Part shown: positions 9,420 to 19,154 of the stretch, in pieces
How positions within the stretch are numbered: the first letter of the stretch is position 1
How the letters are laid out: each line of letters begins with the position of its first letter
From: Hyphomicrobiales bacterium
GTDB lineage: Bacteria > Pseudomonadota > Alphaproteobacteria > Rhizobiales > Aestuariivirgaceae
Direction: 5' to 3'
Assembly: GCA_023266715.1 (NCBI GenBank)
Contig: JAHFPK010000002.1
Location: forward strand, 1-49,630
DNA length: 49,630 nt
Notes under the pieces: model-generated
What the model was told of the DNA's origin: nothing
What the model saw: the letters and a program-made list of their open reading frames with translations, nothing else
The model's database searches: none
Translations under genes and position numbers: made by a program

Positions 9420-10340
9420 ATGAACGACATGATCATAGGACAAAATTCTGCTTCTTCGGTTCCCGCCGCTGAACTCGTCAAGGACACCGATACCAAGAGT
9501 TTTATGGCCGATGTCATTGAGGCGTCAAGGAAGGTCCCCGTTCTCGTCGATTTTTGGGCGCCTTGGTGTGGTCCCTGCAAGCAGTTGACGCCCCTTCTTG
9601 AAAAGGTCGTAAGGCAGGCCGGCGGCAAGGTGCGCCTTGTTAAAATCAATGTTGATGAGAACCAGCAGATTGCCGCGCAAATGCGCGTGCAATCAATCCC
9701 CGCCGTATTTGCCTTTGTGAATGGCCAGCCCATCGACGGCTTCATGGGGGCACTGCCAGAAGGTCAGATCCGGCAGTTCATCGACAAGCTTGGCAGCAAA
9801 GGTTCGCTGGCCGAGGAAATTGCCGCCGCCATGAAAGTTGCTGACGAAGCCATGCAGCGAAAGGCCTATGACGAAGCCCAGAATATTCTTGGACAAATAC
9901 TCAGCGTCGATCCCACCCATGTTGCGGCTCTCGCCAATTTTGCCAAATGCCAGATTGAGCTCGGCGATCTCGAAGGAGCAACAGCAACACTGAGACAGGT
10001 TCCCGCTGACAAGGCCGCAAACTCCGATGTTGTCAGTGCTAGGGCAGCTCTCGAACTCGCGCTTCACCCCGTTGACATGAGCCTTCTGGAACAATTGCAA
10101 CGAAGCGTAGCGGCCACGCCCGATGATTTTCAAAAGCGCCTCGATCTTGCCGTGGCTTTGAACGGAGCAGGCCAGAGACCTGAAGCCACTGACCAGTTGC
10201 TTTATGTCATCCGCAAGAAGCGTGACTGGAATGAAGATGCGGCCCGCAAGCAGCTCGTCCAGTTCTTTGAGGCCTGGGGTCCAAAGGATGAAGCCACCTT
10301 GCAAGGCCGCCGCAAATTATCTGCAATTCTCTTTTCGTGA
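9420..10340 (+). CDS. cnoX: CnoX-like thioredoxin/TPR co-chaperone
   Basis: A 306-residue protein with a thioredoxin domain (residues about 22-110) and a C-terminal TPR-like helical half. The redox motif is WCGPC (49-53), followed by the cis-proline loop QSIPAVFAF. E. coli CnoX (YbbN) lacks this CXXC pair, while alphaproteobacterial members keep it, so the protein is probably redox-active as well as a holdase that hands clients to GroEL/DnaK. The TPR half contains ILGQILSVDPTHVAAL and similar repeats. It is followed 6 bp later by a LON-domain gene, Trm112 and DUF971, an order seen in many alphaproteobacteria. Confidence 0.9.
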   Translation: MNDMIIGQNSASSVPAAELVKDTDTKSFMADVIEASRKVPVLVDFWAPWCGPCKQLTPLLEKVVRQAGGKVRLVKINVDENQQIAAQMRVQSIPAVFAFVNGQPIDGFMGALPEGQIRQFIDKLGSKGSLAEEIAAAMKVADEAMQRKAYDEAQNILGQILSVDPTHVAALANFAKCQIELGDLEGATATLRQVPADKAANSDVVSARAALELALHPVDMSLLEQLQRSVAATPDDFQKRLDLAVALNGAGQRPEATDQLLYVIRKKRDWNEDAARKQLVQFFEAWGPKDEATLQGRRKLSAILFS

Positions 10341-10346
10341 GGACTA

Positions 10347-11015
10347 ATGAAATTCTTGAAAGACTACCACAGGCCAGCAGATTTACCTGAGAAGCTTCCC
10401 GTATTTCCGCTTCCCGGCGCTTTGCTCTTGCCGAGGGCCGATCTGCCACTGAATATTTTTGAACCCCGCTACCTCGAGATGATTTCCGATGCGCTGTCGG
10501 GCGAGCGTATTATCGGAATTATTCAGCCTAAGGACGATAGCGGCGAGGAAGCGCGGCCGGACTTGATGAAAGTCGGTTGTGCGGGAAGAATTACCTCCTA
10601 CGCGGAAACGCCCGACGGCAGAATGCTGGTGACCCTGACAGGCATCAGCCGCTTTTCCATCAAGAGTGAGATACCCGCCACAACGGCCTATCGCCAGGTC
10701 GTAGCCGACTTCAATCCCTTCGCAATTGATTTGGTGATGGATCTCGGCGCCAATGAGGTCAATCGGCCAGCCCTGCTCACGGCATTCAAGGATTACCTGA
10801 GCGCCAACAACATGAGCGCCGATTGGAATGAAATCAATGCGGCCTCAACCGAAGTTCTGGTCAATACACTCTCCCTTCTGGCGCCCTATCCCGCCAGCGA
10901 AAAACAGGCCCTTCTGGAGGCTCCCGATTTGAAAACCCGGGCCGACGTATTGGTGGCGTTGACTGAAATGGCGCTGTCAAAATCCTTCTCCGGCAAGCGC
11001 CAGAAATTGCAGTAG
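10347..11015 (+). CDS. LON substrate-binding-domain protein (no protease domain)
   Basis: A 222-residue protein that consists only of the N-terminal LON (PUA-like) domain. Visible traits are the start [20 protein letters not shown], then IFEPRYLEM (near residue 38), the IIGIIQP strand, VGCAGRI and the FSIKSE region. There is no AAA+ ATPase or Ser-Lys protease part, so it is not Lon itself. Its function is unknown; binding of unfolded protein is plausible from the fold. It lies 6 bp after cnoX and 2 bp before the Trm112 gene. Confidence 0.9.
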   Translation: MKFLKDYHRPADLPEKLPVFPLPGALLLPRADLPLNIFEPRYLEMISDALSGERIIGIIQPKDDSGEEARPDLMKVGCAGRITSYAETPDGRMLVTLTGISRFSIKSEIPATTAYRQVVADFNPFAIDLVMDLGANEVNRPALLTAFKDYLSANNMSADWNEINAASTEVLVNTLSLLAPYPASEKQALLEAPDLKTRADVLVALTEMALSKSFSGKRQKLQ

Positions 11016-11017
11016 GA

Positions 11018-11212
11018 ATGACCATGGCTGAAGCACGCAAAGTGGATCCCAAGTTGCTTGAATTACTGGTGTGCCCGATCACCAAGACGCGCCTTGAGTA
11101 TGATGCGGAAAAACAGGAACTCATTTCAAAAGCTGCAGGCCTTGCCTATCCCATCCGCGACGGCATTCCCATCATGCTTCCCGATGAGGCGCGCGAACTC
11201 AAAAATGGCTGA
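11018..11212 (+). CDS. Trm112/YcaR family small protein
   Basis: A 64-residue protein with the family core [14 protein letters not shown] and the C-terminal [17 protein letters not shown]. In eukaryotes Trm112 activates methyltransferases; in bacteria the role of the short YcaR form is not settled. As usual for this bacterial form, only the first Cys-Pro remains of a zinc site. Start may be ATG 11018 or 11024. Its end overlaps the next gene by 8 bp. Confidence 0.9.
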   Translation: MTMAEARKVDPKLLELLVCPITKTRLEYDAEKQELISKAAGLAYPIRDGIPIMLPDEARELKNG

Positions 11213-11561
11213 CCCCTGGCCACTAGAACTTTTGTCGAAACAACAGGGGCGAATTCTCAATGTTCGCTTTGACACCGGCGAATCCTTTGATCTCGAGGCC
11301 GAATATCTTCGGGTGGAAAGTCCAAGCGCCGAGGTGAAGGGCCACGGGCCGGGACAGGAACAACTTGTCCACGGCAAAAGGAATGTTTCAATGACCAGGC
11401 TTGAGCCCGTCGGCACCTATGCCGTGCGGATAATTTTCAGCGATGGTCATTCCACTGGCCTATACACATGGAATTATTTGGCAAAGCTTGGCCGTGAGCA
11501 CGAAGTGATTTGGTCTGCCTATCTGGAAAAACTGGCCAAGGCTGGACAGACGCGGGGTTAA
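11205..11561 (+). CDS. DUF971 (gamma-butyrobetaine hydroxylase-like N-terminal domain) protein
   Basis: From ATG 11205 the product is 118 residues: MADPWPLEL, then [25 protein letters not shown] style DUF971 core, the [15 protein letters not shown] strand and the C-terminal [12 protein letters not shown] motif typical of this fold. The fold occurs at the N-terminus of gamma-butyrobetaine hydroxylase and in iron-sulphur carrier-related proteins; the free-standing form has no agreed role. The start inside the Trm112 3' end (8-bp overlap) points to translational coupling. The open frame extends further upstream out of frame with Trm112 but that part is a shadow. It meets the UbiH-like gene tail to tail with a 4-bp overlap. 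Confidence 0.85.
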   Translation: MADPWPLELLSKQQGRILNVRFDTGESFDLEAEYLRVESPSAEVKGHGPGQEQLVHGKRNVSMTRLEPVGTYAVRIIFSDGHSTGLYTWNYLAKLGREHEVIWSAYLEKLAKAGQTRG

Positions 11562-12781
11562 ATATTATCGCCGCGCAGCAATCTGGGCAACGAACCCGTT
11601 TGGCCAGCGGCTTCCCTTGCAAATACCTGCTTCAGGCCAGTCAACTGGTTGGTTGCCCGCAAACCAATGTCACGCAGAATCCGCAACAGCGAAATGTCGT
11701 TGGAAAAAAGCCGGTTGAACCCGTCCATGCTGGCAGCCGTTGCCACCGTATCAAAACGCCGCCAGGTGGAATAACGTTCGAGCACGGCCAGGCCGCCAAT
11801 GTCCTGTCCCAGCGCGTGGGCATCAGCCACACATTCCGCCAGTGCCGCCACATCGCGAAGGCCAAGATTGAGACCCAATCCCGCAAGCGGATGAATGACA
11901 TGGGCCGCATCGCCAACGAGAGCCAGGCGGGGACCATGAAATTCCTTGGCGAAAAACATCGACAGCGGATAGCCCTGCGGCTTGCCGATCAAGGTGATTT
12001 TTCCGAGATGACCCCCAATCTCGTTTTGCAATTCAATCTCAAAATCTGGAGCAGTCAAACTCAGAAGCCGTTTTGCCTCGACGGTCCCCTTGGTCCAGAC
12101 AATGGAGGAGCGATTTCCAAGCAATGGCAGGATTGCAAAGGGACCGACGGGGGTGAAATGTTCTTCAGCCCGTCCATTGTGAGGCAACTCATGATCAAAT
12201 GATGCAACGATTCCCATCTGTTCGTAAGCCCATCCGACGAGTTCGATGTGTGCAGCTTCTCTGCTGGCGGATTTTCCGCCATCGGCGGCAATGACAAGGC
12301 TGCAGGAAAATTGCGCGCCATTCGCAAGCTTGAGTTTAGCAAGCCCTGGGGCAAAGTTTTGCTCAGTGACGCCATGACCCGTTACCAGCGTGATGTTTGG
12401 CGACGTTTCGACAGCTGCCAGTAGCCCCGCCAGCATATGGCGGTTCTCCACCATGCAGGCTGATGATTCGCCTTCGCCAAACTGCAGCAGAACCGGCCGG
12501 TCGCCATGTCCTGCACCGTCAGTAACAATAATTTCGCGCATCGCCTGCGCCTGCTGCCCAACGTGATCCCAAACCCCCAGAGCCTCAAGCATCCGCCGGG
12601 AACTGGCCGTTATGGCGGAAGCCCGGGCATCATTGTCAGCCGAAATACTTTGACAGGGATCCCTGCTGTCGACAATTGCAACAGAAAGCGGGCGCTTGGC
12701 CCTGTGCCCCCCAAGTGCCAAGCCAGCGACAAGTCCATTCAAGGCCGCTCCCACAACAATCACATCAAAGCGCACGCTCAT
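11558..12781 (-). CDS. UbiH/UbiF-family FAD-dependent monooxygenase
   Basis: Predicted aromatic-ring hydroxylase of the ubiquinone pathway class (407 aa). The N-terminal beta-alpha-beta fold begins FDVIVVG and the C-terminal FAD/substrate motif GDAAHVIHPLAGLGLNLG is at residues about 283-301. The dinucleotide motif reads G11-x-A13-x-x-G16 instead of GxGxxG, a deviation. Which ring position (C5, C6 or C1) it hydroxylates cannot be decided here. It is transcribed toward the DUF971 gene, and its start faces the glnK control region 209 bp away. Confidence 0.87.
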   Translation of the reverse strand: MSVRFDVIVVGAALNGLVAGLALGGHRAKRPLSVAIVDSRDPCQSISADNDARASAITASSRRMLEALGVWDHVGQQAQAMREIIVTDGAGHGDRPVLLQFGEGESSACMVENRHMLAGLLAAVETSPNITLVTGHGVTEQNFAPGLAKLKLANGAQFSCSLVIAADGGKSASREAAHIELVGWAYEQMGIVASFDHELPHNGRAEEHFTPVGPFAILPLLGNRSSIVWTKGTVEAKRLLSLTAPDFEIELQNEIGGHLGKITLIGKPQGYPLSMFFAKEFHGPRLALVGDAAHVIHPLAGLGLNLGLRDVAALAECVADAHALGQDIGGLAVLERYSTWRRFDTVATAASMDGFNRLFSNDISLLRILRDIGLRATNQLTGLKQVFAREAAGQTGSLPRLLRGDNI

Positions 12782-12927
12782 GATTTGATCAGAAACGCCT
12801 AATCGATCACCTCGTCAAGATACTGCATTAAAATTAAGCAATTTGGAGTTATTGCATGAAAATGCAGCAGATGTTTGCGTGCCCGTCAAGCATCAAAATA
12901 AAAATCCAAATCATAACAAGAAGTTAA

Positions 12928-13329
<402 letters not shown>

Positions 13330-13352
13330 CACGATTAACAAAGGACAGTGAA

Positions 13353-14879
13353 ATGACATTTCCACCAAAATTACGCCAACTCCTCGTCGGCTTGCCGGCC
13401 GGATTTGCGCTCACGACGATCCTGACAGCAGCCCCGGCCTATGCCGCGGCTACCGTAAACAAGGGCGATACCGCCTGGATGCTCGTAGCCACAGCCCTTG
13501 TCATTCTCATGACAATCCCGGGTCTGGCTCTGTACTACGGCGGTCTGGTGCGCTCCAAGAACGTGCTGTCCGTATTGATGCAGGTTTTCATCTGCTTCTG
13601 CATGATCGCCCTGCTCTGGTTTGCCTACGGCTACTCGGTGGCCTTTACCAATGGCACCCCCTATTATGGCGGCCTCTCCAAGGCCTTCCTGGCGGGCGTA
13701 AATATTTCGACGCTGGCGGCAACCTTCTCGAAGGAAACCTACCTGCCGGAATTCACCTATGTCATCTTCCAGCTGACATTTGCGGCCATCACCCCAGCCC
13801 TTATCGTCGGCGCCTTTGCTGAACGGATGAAATTCTCAGCCGTTCTGTTGTTTTTGTTTATCTGGTTTACTTTTTCCTATCTGCCGGTGGCTCATATGGT
13901 CTGGTGGTGGGCAGGCCCCGACGCCTTTACGCTCAGCCCTGATAACATCGACATGGTCAAAGCTGCGGTAGGTGACAGCGCCGCCGCAGACTTCCTGGCC
14001 AAGCTTGCCGCAGCAACCGACGACGCCGCAAAGGCTGTCGTTTTGGCTGACTATGGTGCGGCCGTGAATGCCTCCAACGGCTGGTTGTTCAACTGGGGTG
14101 CCATCGATTTCGCCGGCGGCTCGGTTGTGCACATCAATGCCGGAGTGGCCGGCCTCGTCTGCGCCCTCATGCTTGGCAAGCGCCTAGGCGTTGGCAAGGA
14201 AGTCTTGGCTCCTCACAATCTGCCCCTGACCCTGATTGGCGCCTGCCTCCTTTGGGTGGGTTGGTTCGGCTTCAATGCCGGCTCAAACCTCGAAGCCAAC
14301 GGCCTTACCGGCCTTGCCTTCCTGAATACGATCCTCGCAACCGCTGCTGCAGCGCTGGCCTGGACCGCTGGCGAATGGGTGACCCGCGGCCATCCCAGCC
14401 TCCTGGGCGCCGCTTCTGGCTCCGTCGCGGGCCTCGTGGCCATTACCCCGGCTTGCGGCTGGGTAGGGCCCATGGGTGGCGTTGTAATCGGCCTGCTCGC
14501 CGGCACTATCTGCCTCTGGGCGGTGGTATGGCTGAAGGGCAAGCTTGGCTATGACGATGCTTTGGACGTCTTCGGCGTTCACGGTATCGGCGGTATGCTT
14601 GGGGCCCTCCTCACGGGTGTCTTCGTAAATCCAGCCTTGGGCGGCATGGGTGTGACGGACTATCTCGCTACAGACACGTCATCGAAGCTCGTTGACTACT
14701 CCTTCTCGGCACAAATGACCGGGCAGGTTGTTGATATCGTGACCGTGGTCATACTGTCAGGCGTTGTCAGCTACGTGGCCTTGCTGATCTGCAAGTACAC
14801 CACGGGCCTGCGCGTTGAGGAACAGGAAGAGCGCGAGGGCCTCGATATCGGCTCCCATGGTGAGCGCGCCTATTCGTAG
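13353..14879 (+). CDS. amtB: ammonium transporter AmtB
   Basis: Inner-membrane ammonium channel/transporter, 508 aa. An N-terminal signal peptide ends at about AYAAA (residue 30), followed by TAWMLVATALVILMTIPGLALYYGGL, the classic first Amt helix. Further marks are SYLPVAHMVW, the WGAIDFAGGSVVHINAGVAGL block and the DVFGVHGIGGMLGALLTG block with the pore histidine. About eleven membrane spans are visible. It is co-transcribed with glnK and closed by a strong intrinsic terminator 24 bp after the stop. Confidence 0.97.
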   Translation: MTFPPKLRQLLVGLPAGFALTTILTAAPAYAAATVNKGDTAWMLVATALVILMTIPGLALYYGGLVRSKNVLSVLMQVFICFCMIALLWFAYGYSVAFTNGTPYYGGLSKAFLAGVNISTLAATFSKETYLPEFTYVIFQLTFAAITPALIVGAFAERMKFSAVLLFLFIWFTFSYLPVAHMVWWWAGPDAFTLSPDNIDMVKAAVGDSAAADFLAKLAAATDDAAKAVVLADYGAAVNASNGWLFNWGAIDFAGGSVVHINAGVAGLVCALMLGKRLGVGKEVLAPHNLPLTLIGACLLWVGWFGFNAGSNLEANGLTGLAFLNTILATAAAALAWTAGEWVTRGHPSLLGAASGSVAGLVAITPACGWVGPMGGVVIGLLAGTICLWAVVWLKGKLGYDDALDVFGVHGIGGMLGALLTGVFVNPALGGMGVTDYLATDTSSKLVDYSFSAQMTGQVVDIVTVVILSGVVSYVALLICKYTTGLRVEEQEEREGLDIGSHGERAYS

Positions 14880-14902
14880 GTCCTGATATCCCTGGCACTA
14901 AG

Positions 14903-14930
14903 AAAAAGCGTCCCTCGCGGGGCGCTTTTT
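14903..14930 (+). terminator. intrinsic terminator of glnK-amtB
   Basis: A 12-bp stem (14903-14914 with 14919-14930; one G-T pair) with loop TCGC, the right arm ending in five T. It lies 24 bp past the amtB stop and is the clearest intrinsic terminator in the window; it separates the nitrogen operon from the ftsK promoter. The A-rich left arm would let it work on the other strand as well. Confidence 0.88.
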
Positions 14931-14941
14931 CATGTCCGGGT

Positions 14942-14956
14942 TTAACCCTGCTTTAA
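14942..14956 (+). promoter_or_regulatory. CtrA-type box upstream of ftsK (perfect TTAA-N7-TTAA)
   Basis: TTAACCCTGCTTTAACC has exact TTAA half sites seven bases apart, followed by CC as in the CtrA consensus. It is 75 bp before the ftsK ATG and 12 bp beyond the amtB terminator, in promoter-like position. Confidence 0.6.
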
Positions 14957-14977
14957 CCATGTGCCTTCAGACTGCCG

Positions 14978-14992
14978 TTAACTATTTGTTAT
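14978..14992 (+). promoter_or_regulatory. second CtrA-type box upstream of ftsK (one mismatch)
   Basis: TTAACTATTTGTTAT keeps the first TTAA and the N7 spacing; the last base of the second half site is T instead of A. It lies 36 bp after the first box and about 40 bp before the ftsK ATG. Confidence 0.4.
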
Positions 14993-15030
14993 GGCCCTGT
15001 GAGGTGATCTCCGGGCTGACGGAGAAGTCC

Positions 15031-17577
15031 ATGGCTTATAATCGTTCCTACGATACCGATGAAGGGGCAATTCCCGCCGCGCTCCGTCGTTTCATTCGCC
15101 ATCGTCTCTTTGAATTTTCTGGCGTCATTTTATTTGTATTGCTCGCCGCCGTGGGCATGGCCTTGGCAACCTGGTCGGTAGACGATCCCTCGTTCAATCA
15201 CGCAACCGATCAGATCGCTAAAAATTACTTGGGCTACCCCGGTGCTGCCATTGCCGACGAACTCATGCAGCTGATGGGCCTCGGCGTATTGCCTCTGATC
15301 GGCATTCCCATGGCCTGGGTCGTGAATTTTTTGAGCCATGAGCGGCCGGAGCGCCCATTCATGGCAATCCTCATGTGGTTTGCCTCGGCATTTCTGAGCT
15401 GTGGGGCTTTTGCTACCATACCGGCACCAGCATCATGGTCTCTGGCCGCGGGTCTTGGCGGCAATTCCGGCGATATCATCAGCGGCGGAATTCTTTCGCT
15501 CCTTGCCTTGGGTCTCAAAGGCACCTTCGCCCAAGTCTTCACCGGTATTTTATGTGCAGGCAGCGCCATATGGGCAGCTCTCCGCGCCACCGGACTTACC
15601 AAATCTGAAACAACAGGCGCTCTCGGAAATCTGCTCCGTTCAGTTGGGGTTTTCCTGATGCAGGTATTCCGCATGCTCCTCAGCAGCTTCAAGCACTGGA
15701 GAGCCTACAGGGCCCAGGAGAAATCTGCCCGTGCACTGCGTGCCGGAGCAGCAAACTCTCCACGCGACATTATTTCACGATTGGCGCCGGCTCGAAAACA
15801 ATTGCGCGGGGACCAGCGCATAGAACCGGTTTTGTCGCGTGATGATCATGGTGCCGCACCAAGGCTTCCCTTGTCTGGTCAGAACGTTGAATTGGAAGGG
15901 GGCGAGAATGATTATGCGGAATTTGAGCCAGGAGACGTTGAAGAGGAGGGGGAGACCCGGACTCCGCGCGTAACCCGCGATGCCAAGGAAATCAAGCTGG
16001 GCAAGAAAATCAAGAAGGATTCCCAGCTTAATCTGCGCTTTTCAAAATCAACCGAGTTTGAGTTTCCGCCGCTCACGCTGCTGGCCGAACCCAAGCGTGG
16101 CACCAAGCAATCAATCGACCTTTCCGACGAAGTGCTTGAGCAGAACGCCCGCATGCTGGAAGGCGTGCTGGAAGATTTTGGCGTGCGCGGCCAAATCATC
16201 AATGTGAAGCCAGGACCGGTTGTCACCCTTTACGAGCTGGAGCCTGCGCCCGGCATCAAATCTTCGCGCGTGATCAGCCTTGCCGATGATATCGCCCGCT
16301 CGATGAGCGCCGTGTCGGCTCGTGTGGCAGTTGTGCAGGGACGCAACGTCATCGGCATTGAACTCCCAAACAGCAAGCGCGAAACGGTCTATCTCCGTGA
16401 AATGCTGGCCTCCGAGGCCTTCGAAAAGACGGGGCAGAACCTGGCCTTTGCGCTTGGCAAGAATATCGGCGGTGAACCCATCTTCGCCGATCTCGCCCGC
16501 ATGCCGCATCTCCTGATTGCCGGTACAACGGGTTCCGGTAAATCCGTCGGCATCAATACCATGGTCCTGTCCTTGCTCTACAGGCTTTCTCCTGAGCGCT
16601 GCAAACTGATCATGATTGATCCCAAGATGCTGGAACTGTCCGTTTACGAAGGTATTCCTCATCTCTTGTCGCCAGTGGTGACCGATCCCCGCAAGGCCGT
16701 TGTCGCCCTGAAATGGGCGGTACGTGAAATGGAAGACCGCTACCGCAAAATGTCAAAGCTTGGAGTGCGTAATATTGACGGTTACAACGCCCGGCTGAAG
16801 CAGTCTTTGGCCAAGGGAGAGCAGATGTCGCGTACTGTGCAAACCGGCTTCAACCCCCAGTCTGGCGAACCTATCTTTGAGCAAGAGCAAATGGACATGA
16901 CGGCCATGCCCTACATCGTCGTCATCATCGACGAAATGGCGGACCTGATGATGGTAGCGGGCAAGGACATTGAAGGCACGGTCCAGCGTCTGGCCCAGAT
17001 GGCGCGTGCCGCGGGCATTCACGTGGTTATGGCTACCCAGCGGCCTTCGGTTGATGTCATCACCGGCACAATCAAGGCCAATTTCCCCACCCGCATTTCG
17101 TTCCAGGTCACCTCAAAAATCGACAGTCGCACCATTTTGGGCGAGCAGGGTGCAGAGCAACTCCTGGGGCAGGGTGACATGCTTTATATGGCCGGCGGCG
17201 GGCGCATTTCCCGTCTGCACGGACCCTTTGTCGCCGACGATGAAGTTGAGAAGATTGTCCGCTTCCTGAAGGCGCAGGGCGCTCCCGAATATGTTGATGC
17301 GGTGACCGAAGAGGTTGAAGATGAGACCTATGGTGATCCCGCCACCATGGCAGGCGTAGAAGGAAGCGGTTCGGGTGATGAGCTTTATGACCAAGCCGTG
17401 GCTGTCGTGCTGCGCGACAAGAAGGTTTCTACCAGCTATGTACAAAGGCGCCTGCAGGTGGGTTATAACAAGGCCGCAAGCCTGATCGAGCGCATGGAAA
17501 AGGAAGGGCTAATTTCATCGGCAAATGGCACCGGAAAACGGGAGATCCTGGTTCCCGGTGACAGTGCCAGAGCATGA
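15031..17577 (+). CDS. ftsK: DNA translocase FtsK
   Basis: Septum-associated dsDNA pump that clears chromosome ends and activates XerCD recombination at dif. From ATG 15031 it is 848 aa: four or more N-terminal membrane helices (residues about 25-215), a fairly short charged linker (about 230-360), the RecA-like motor with Walker A TTGSGKS near residue 502 and Walker [11 protein letters not shown] near 632, and the C-terminal winged-helix gamma domain ([19 protein letters not shown]) that reads KOPS. GGAG nine bases before ATG 15031 decides the start; the open frame reaches back to 14932 but would run through the CtrA-type boxes. Expression is probably cell-cycle controlled through those boxes. 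Confidence 0.96.
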   Translation: MAYNRSYDTDEGAIPAALRRFIRHRLFEFSGVILFVLLAAVGMALATWSVDDPSFNHATDQIAKNYLGYPGAAIADELMQLMGLGVLPLIGIPMAWVVNFLSHERPERPFMAILMWFASAFLSCGAFATIPAPASWSLAAGLGGNSGDIISGGILSLLALGLKGTFAQVFTGILCAGSAIWAALRATGLTKSETTGALGNLLRSVGVFLMQVFRMLLSSFKHWRAYRAQEKSARALRAGAANSPRDIISRLAPARKQLRGDQRIEPVLSRDDHGAAPRLPLSGQNVELEGGENDYAEFEPGDVEEEGETRTPRVTRDAKEIKLGKKIKKDSQLNLRFSKSTEFEFPPLTLLAEPKRGTKQSIDLSDEVLEQNARMLEGVLEDFGVRGQIINVKPGPVVTLYELEPAPGIKSSRVISLADDIARSMSAVSARVAVVQGRNVIGIELPNSKRETVYLREMLASEAFEKTGQNLAFALGKNIGGEPIFADLARMPHLLIAGTTGSGKSVGINTMVLSLLYRLSPERCKLIMIDPKMLELSVYEGIPHLLSPVVTDPRKAVVALKWAVREMEDRYRKMSKLGVRNIDGYNARLKQSLAKGEQMSRTVQTGFNPQSGEPIFEQEQMDMTAMPYIVVIIDEMADLMMVAGKDIEGTVQRLAQMARAAGIHVVMATQRPSVDVITGTIKANFPTRISFQVTSKIDSRTILGEQGAEQLLGQGDMLYMAGGGRISRLHGPFVADDEVEKIVRFLKAQGAPEYVDAVTEEVEDETYGDPATMAGVEGSGSGDELYDQAVAVVLRDKKVSTSYVQRRLQVGYNKAASLIERMEKEGLISSANGTGKREILVPGDSARA

Positions 17578-17659
17578 AGGGCTGCCCCAAAATGGTCGGC
17601 TTTTCAATTCATATCAGATATACATACGGGAAATGGAAATCTTAGGTTTGGAACACAGA

Positions 17660-18304
17660 ATGACGCGATCCCTCAAAGCTGCCCTGCAGGCCCTCTCAGT
17701 TCTTTTGGTATTTGCGGTAGGAACGAGCAGTTTCGCCGCCGCAGCCAAACCTATTTCACTCAGTCCGGAACAGACTGAATCCATCAATAAAATTTCTGCC
17801 TATATGAACAGCTTTGTGACCCTCCAGGGTGAATTCACTCAGATAAGCCCCAAGGGGAACGTCTCAAAAGGCGTCATGTTTATCAGCAAGCCCGGTAAAC
17901 TGCGCTTTGAATATTCTCCGCCAAATCCCTTCCTTCTCGTTTCCGACGGCAAATGGGTGACCCTCAAGAATCGGGCCAAGGAAAAAGGCGATCAGTTTCC
18001 GCTTGCAGCTACGCCCTTGCGATTGGTCGTTTCGCCAAAAATTGATCTCCTGCAGGAAGCGAATATTCTGGGCTTTGAGCAGGCCGATGGCATTACGTCT
18101 GTTGTTCTCGAAGACCGCAAGGGTACGATTGGCGGTCAACTCGTCTTGATCTTTGATGAAACTCAAAATCAGCTGCAGCAGTGGATTATTATCGATGGCA
18201 AAGGCCGCCGCACCACCGTGTCGCTTGCCAATCTTGAATCCGGCATGACGATTAACCCAAAGCTCTTTGAGGTGAAAATCAACCGCCCGGAAAAAAGCAA
18301 ATAG
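17660..18304 (+). CDS. lolA: LolA-family outer-membrane lipoprotein carrier
   Basis: Periplasmic chaperone that carries lipoproteins from LolCDE to the outer membrane. From ATG 17660 the 214-residue product has a signal peptide (MTRSLKAAL, hydrophobic core, SFAAAA). The mature part shows LQGEFTQISPKG, then GVMFISKPGKLRFEYSPP and LLVSDGKWV, the standard LolA strands. The open frame reaches back to 17525 inside ftsK, but the signal peptide fixes the later start. ftsK-lolA-xthA is a common alphaproteobacterial order. Confidence 0.92.
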   Translation: MTRSLKAALQALSVLLVFAVGTSSFAAAAKPISLSPEQTESINKISAYMNSFVTLQGEFTQISPKGNVSKGVMFISKPGKLRFEYSPPNPFLLVSDGKWVTLKNRAKEKGDQFPLAATPLRLVVSPKIDLLQEANILGFEQADGITSVVLEDRKGTIGGQLVLIFDETQNQLQQWIIIDGKGRRTTVSLANLESGMTINPKLFEVKINRPEKSK

Positions 18305-18347
18305 GGTCACTTGCGTTTTCCCCCGGTCCTATGCTCATGCTTGCCAC

Positions 18348-19154
18348 ATGACACTCAAGATTGCCACCTGGAATATCAATTCAGTGCGCCTGCGCATTGG
18401 TCTGGTTGAGCGGGTTTTAAACCAATTGCAGCCCGACGTTCTTTGCCTGCAGGAGACGAAATGCCCGCAGGGGCAGTTTCCCTCAGGGCCACTGCGTGAT
18501 CTCGGTTATTCCCACATCGCTGAATTTGGCCAGAAGGGCTATCACGGTGTTGCCATTGTTTCGCGCCTGCCTTTTACCGCCCAATTCAGCAAATCATTTT
18601 GCGGCAAGGAGGATTGTCGTCACATTTCCATAAGCCTTGATGGACCCAAACCCATCACCGTCCACAACCTCTATGTTCCGTCTGGCGGTGACGAGCCTGA
18701 TCCCGGCATCAATGAAAAATTTGCCCATAAACTGAAGTTCATCGATGAGCTGGAGAGCTGGTTTGCGAACGGTTCAGTTCCCAAGGGCCATGAGGGCATC
18801 GTCGTGGGAGACCTCAACATTGCACCCCTGGAACACGATGTTTGGTCCCACAAGGATTTGCTTAAGGTCGTCAGCCATACGCCGATTGAAACAGCAGGCC
18901 TCATCCGCGTGATGATGGCAGGCAAGTGGGTTGATCTGATGCGTCAGCATACGCCCGCAAGCGAAAAACTCTATACCTGGTGGAGTTACCGGGCCAAGGA
19001 TTGGGCCCTGGCCAACCGGGGCCGCCGGCTTGATCATATTTGGTCAACGCCGGGACTTTCACCCTCCTGCAAGGATGTTACCATTTTGCGCGAAGCAAGA
19101 GGGTGGACGCAAACTTCCGACCACGTGCCGGTGATGGCGACGTTTGCTCTATAG
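18348..19154 (+). CDS. xthA: exodeoxyribonuclease III / AP endonuclease
   Basis: Mg-dependent base-excision-repair nuclease of the EEP superfamily, 268 aa. Catalytic motifs are visible: WNINSVRLR (residues 8-16), LQETKCP with the metal-binding Glu (about 35), the Tyr/Asp region NLYVPSGGDEPD, GDLNIAP (near 148), RRLDHIW near 227 and the final TSDHVPV with the catalytic His. Its stop overlaps by 6 bp with the end of the cyclic-nucleotide-domain gene on the other strand. Confidence 0.96.
   Translation: MTLKIATWNINSVRLRIGLVERVLNQLQPDVLCLQETKCPQGQFPSGPLRDLGYSHIAEFGQKGYHGVAIVSRLPFTAQFSKSFCGKEDCRHISISLDGPKPITVHNLYVPSGGDEPDPGINEKFAHKLKFIDELESWFANGSVPKGHEGIVVGDLNIAPLEHDVWSHKDLLKVVSHTPIETAGLIRVMMAGKWVDLMRQHTPASEKLYTWWSYRAKDWALANRGRRLDHIWSTPGLSPSCKDVTILREARGWTQTSDHVPVMATFAL

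Noticed and set aside
14932-15030. Upstream extension of ftsK by 33 codons
   Set aside because: It would translate the CtrA-type boxes and begin at the terminator foot; GGAG before ATG 15031 is a better start.
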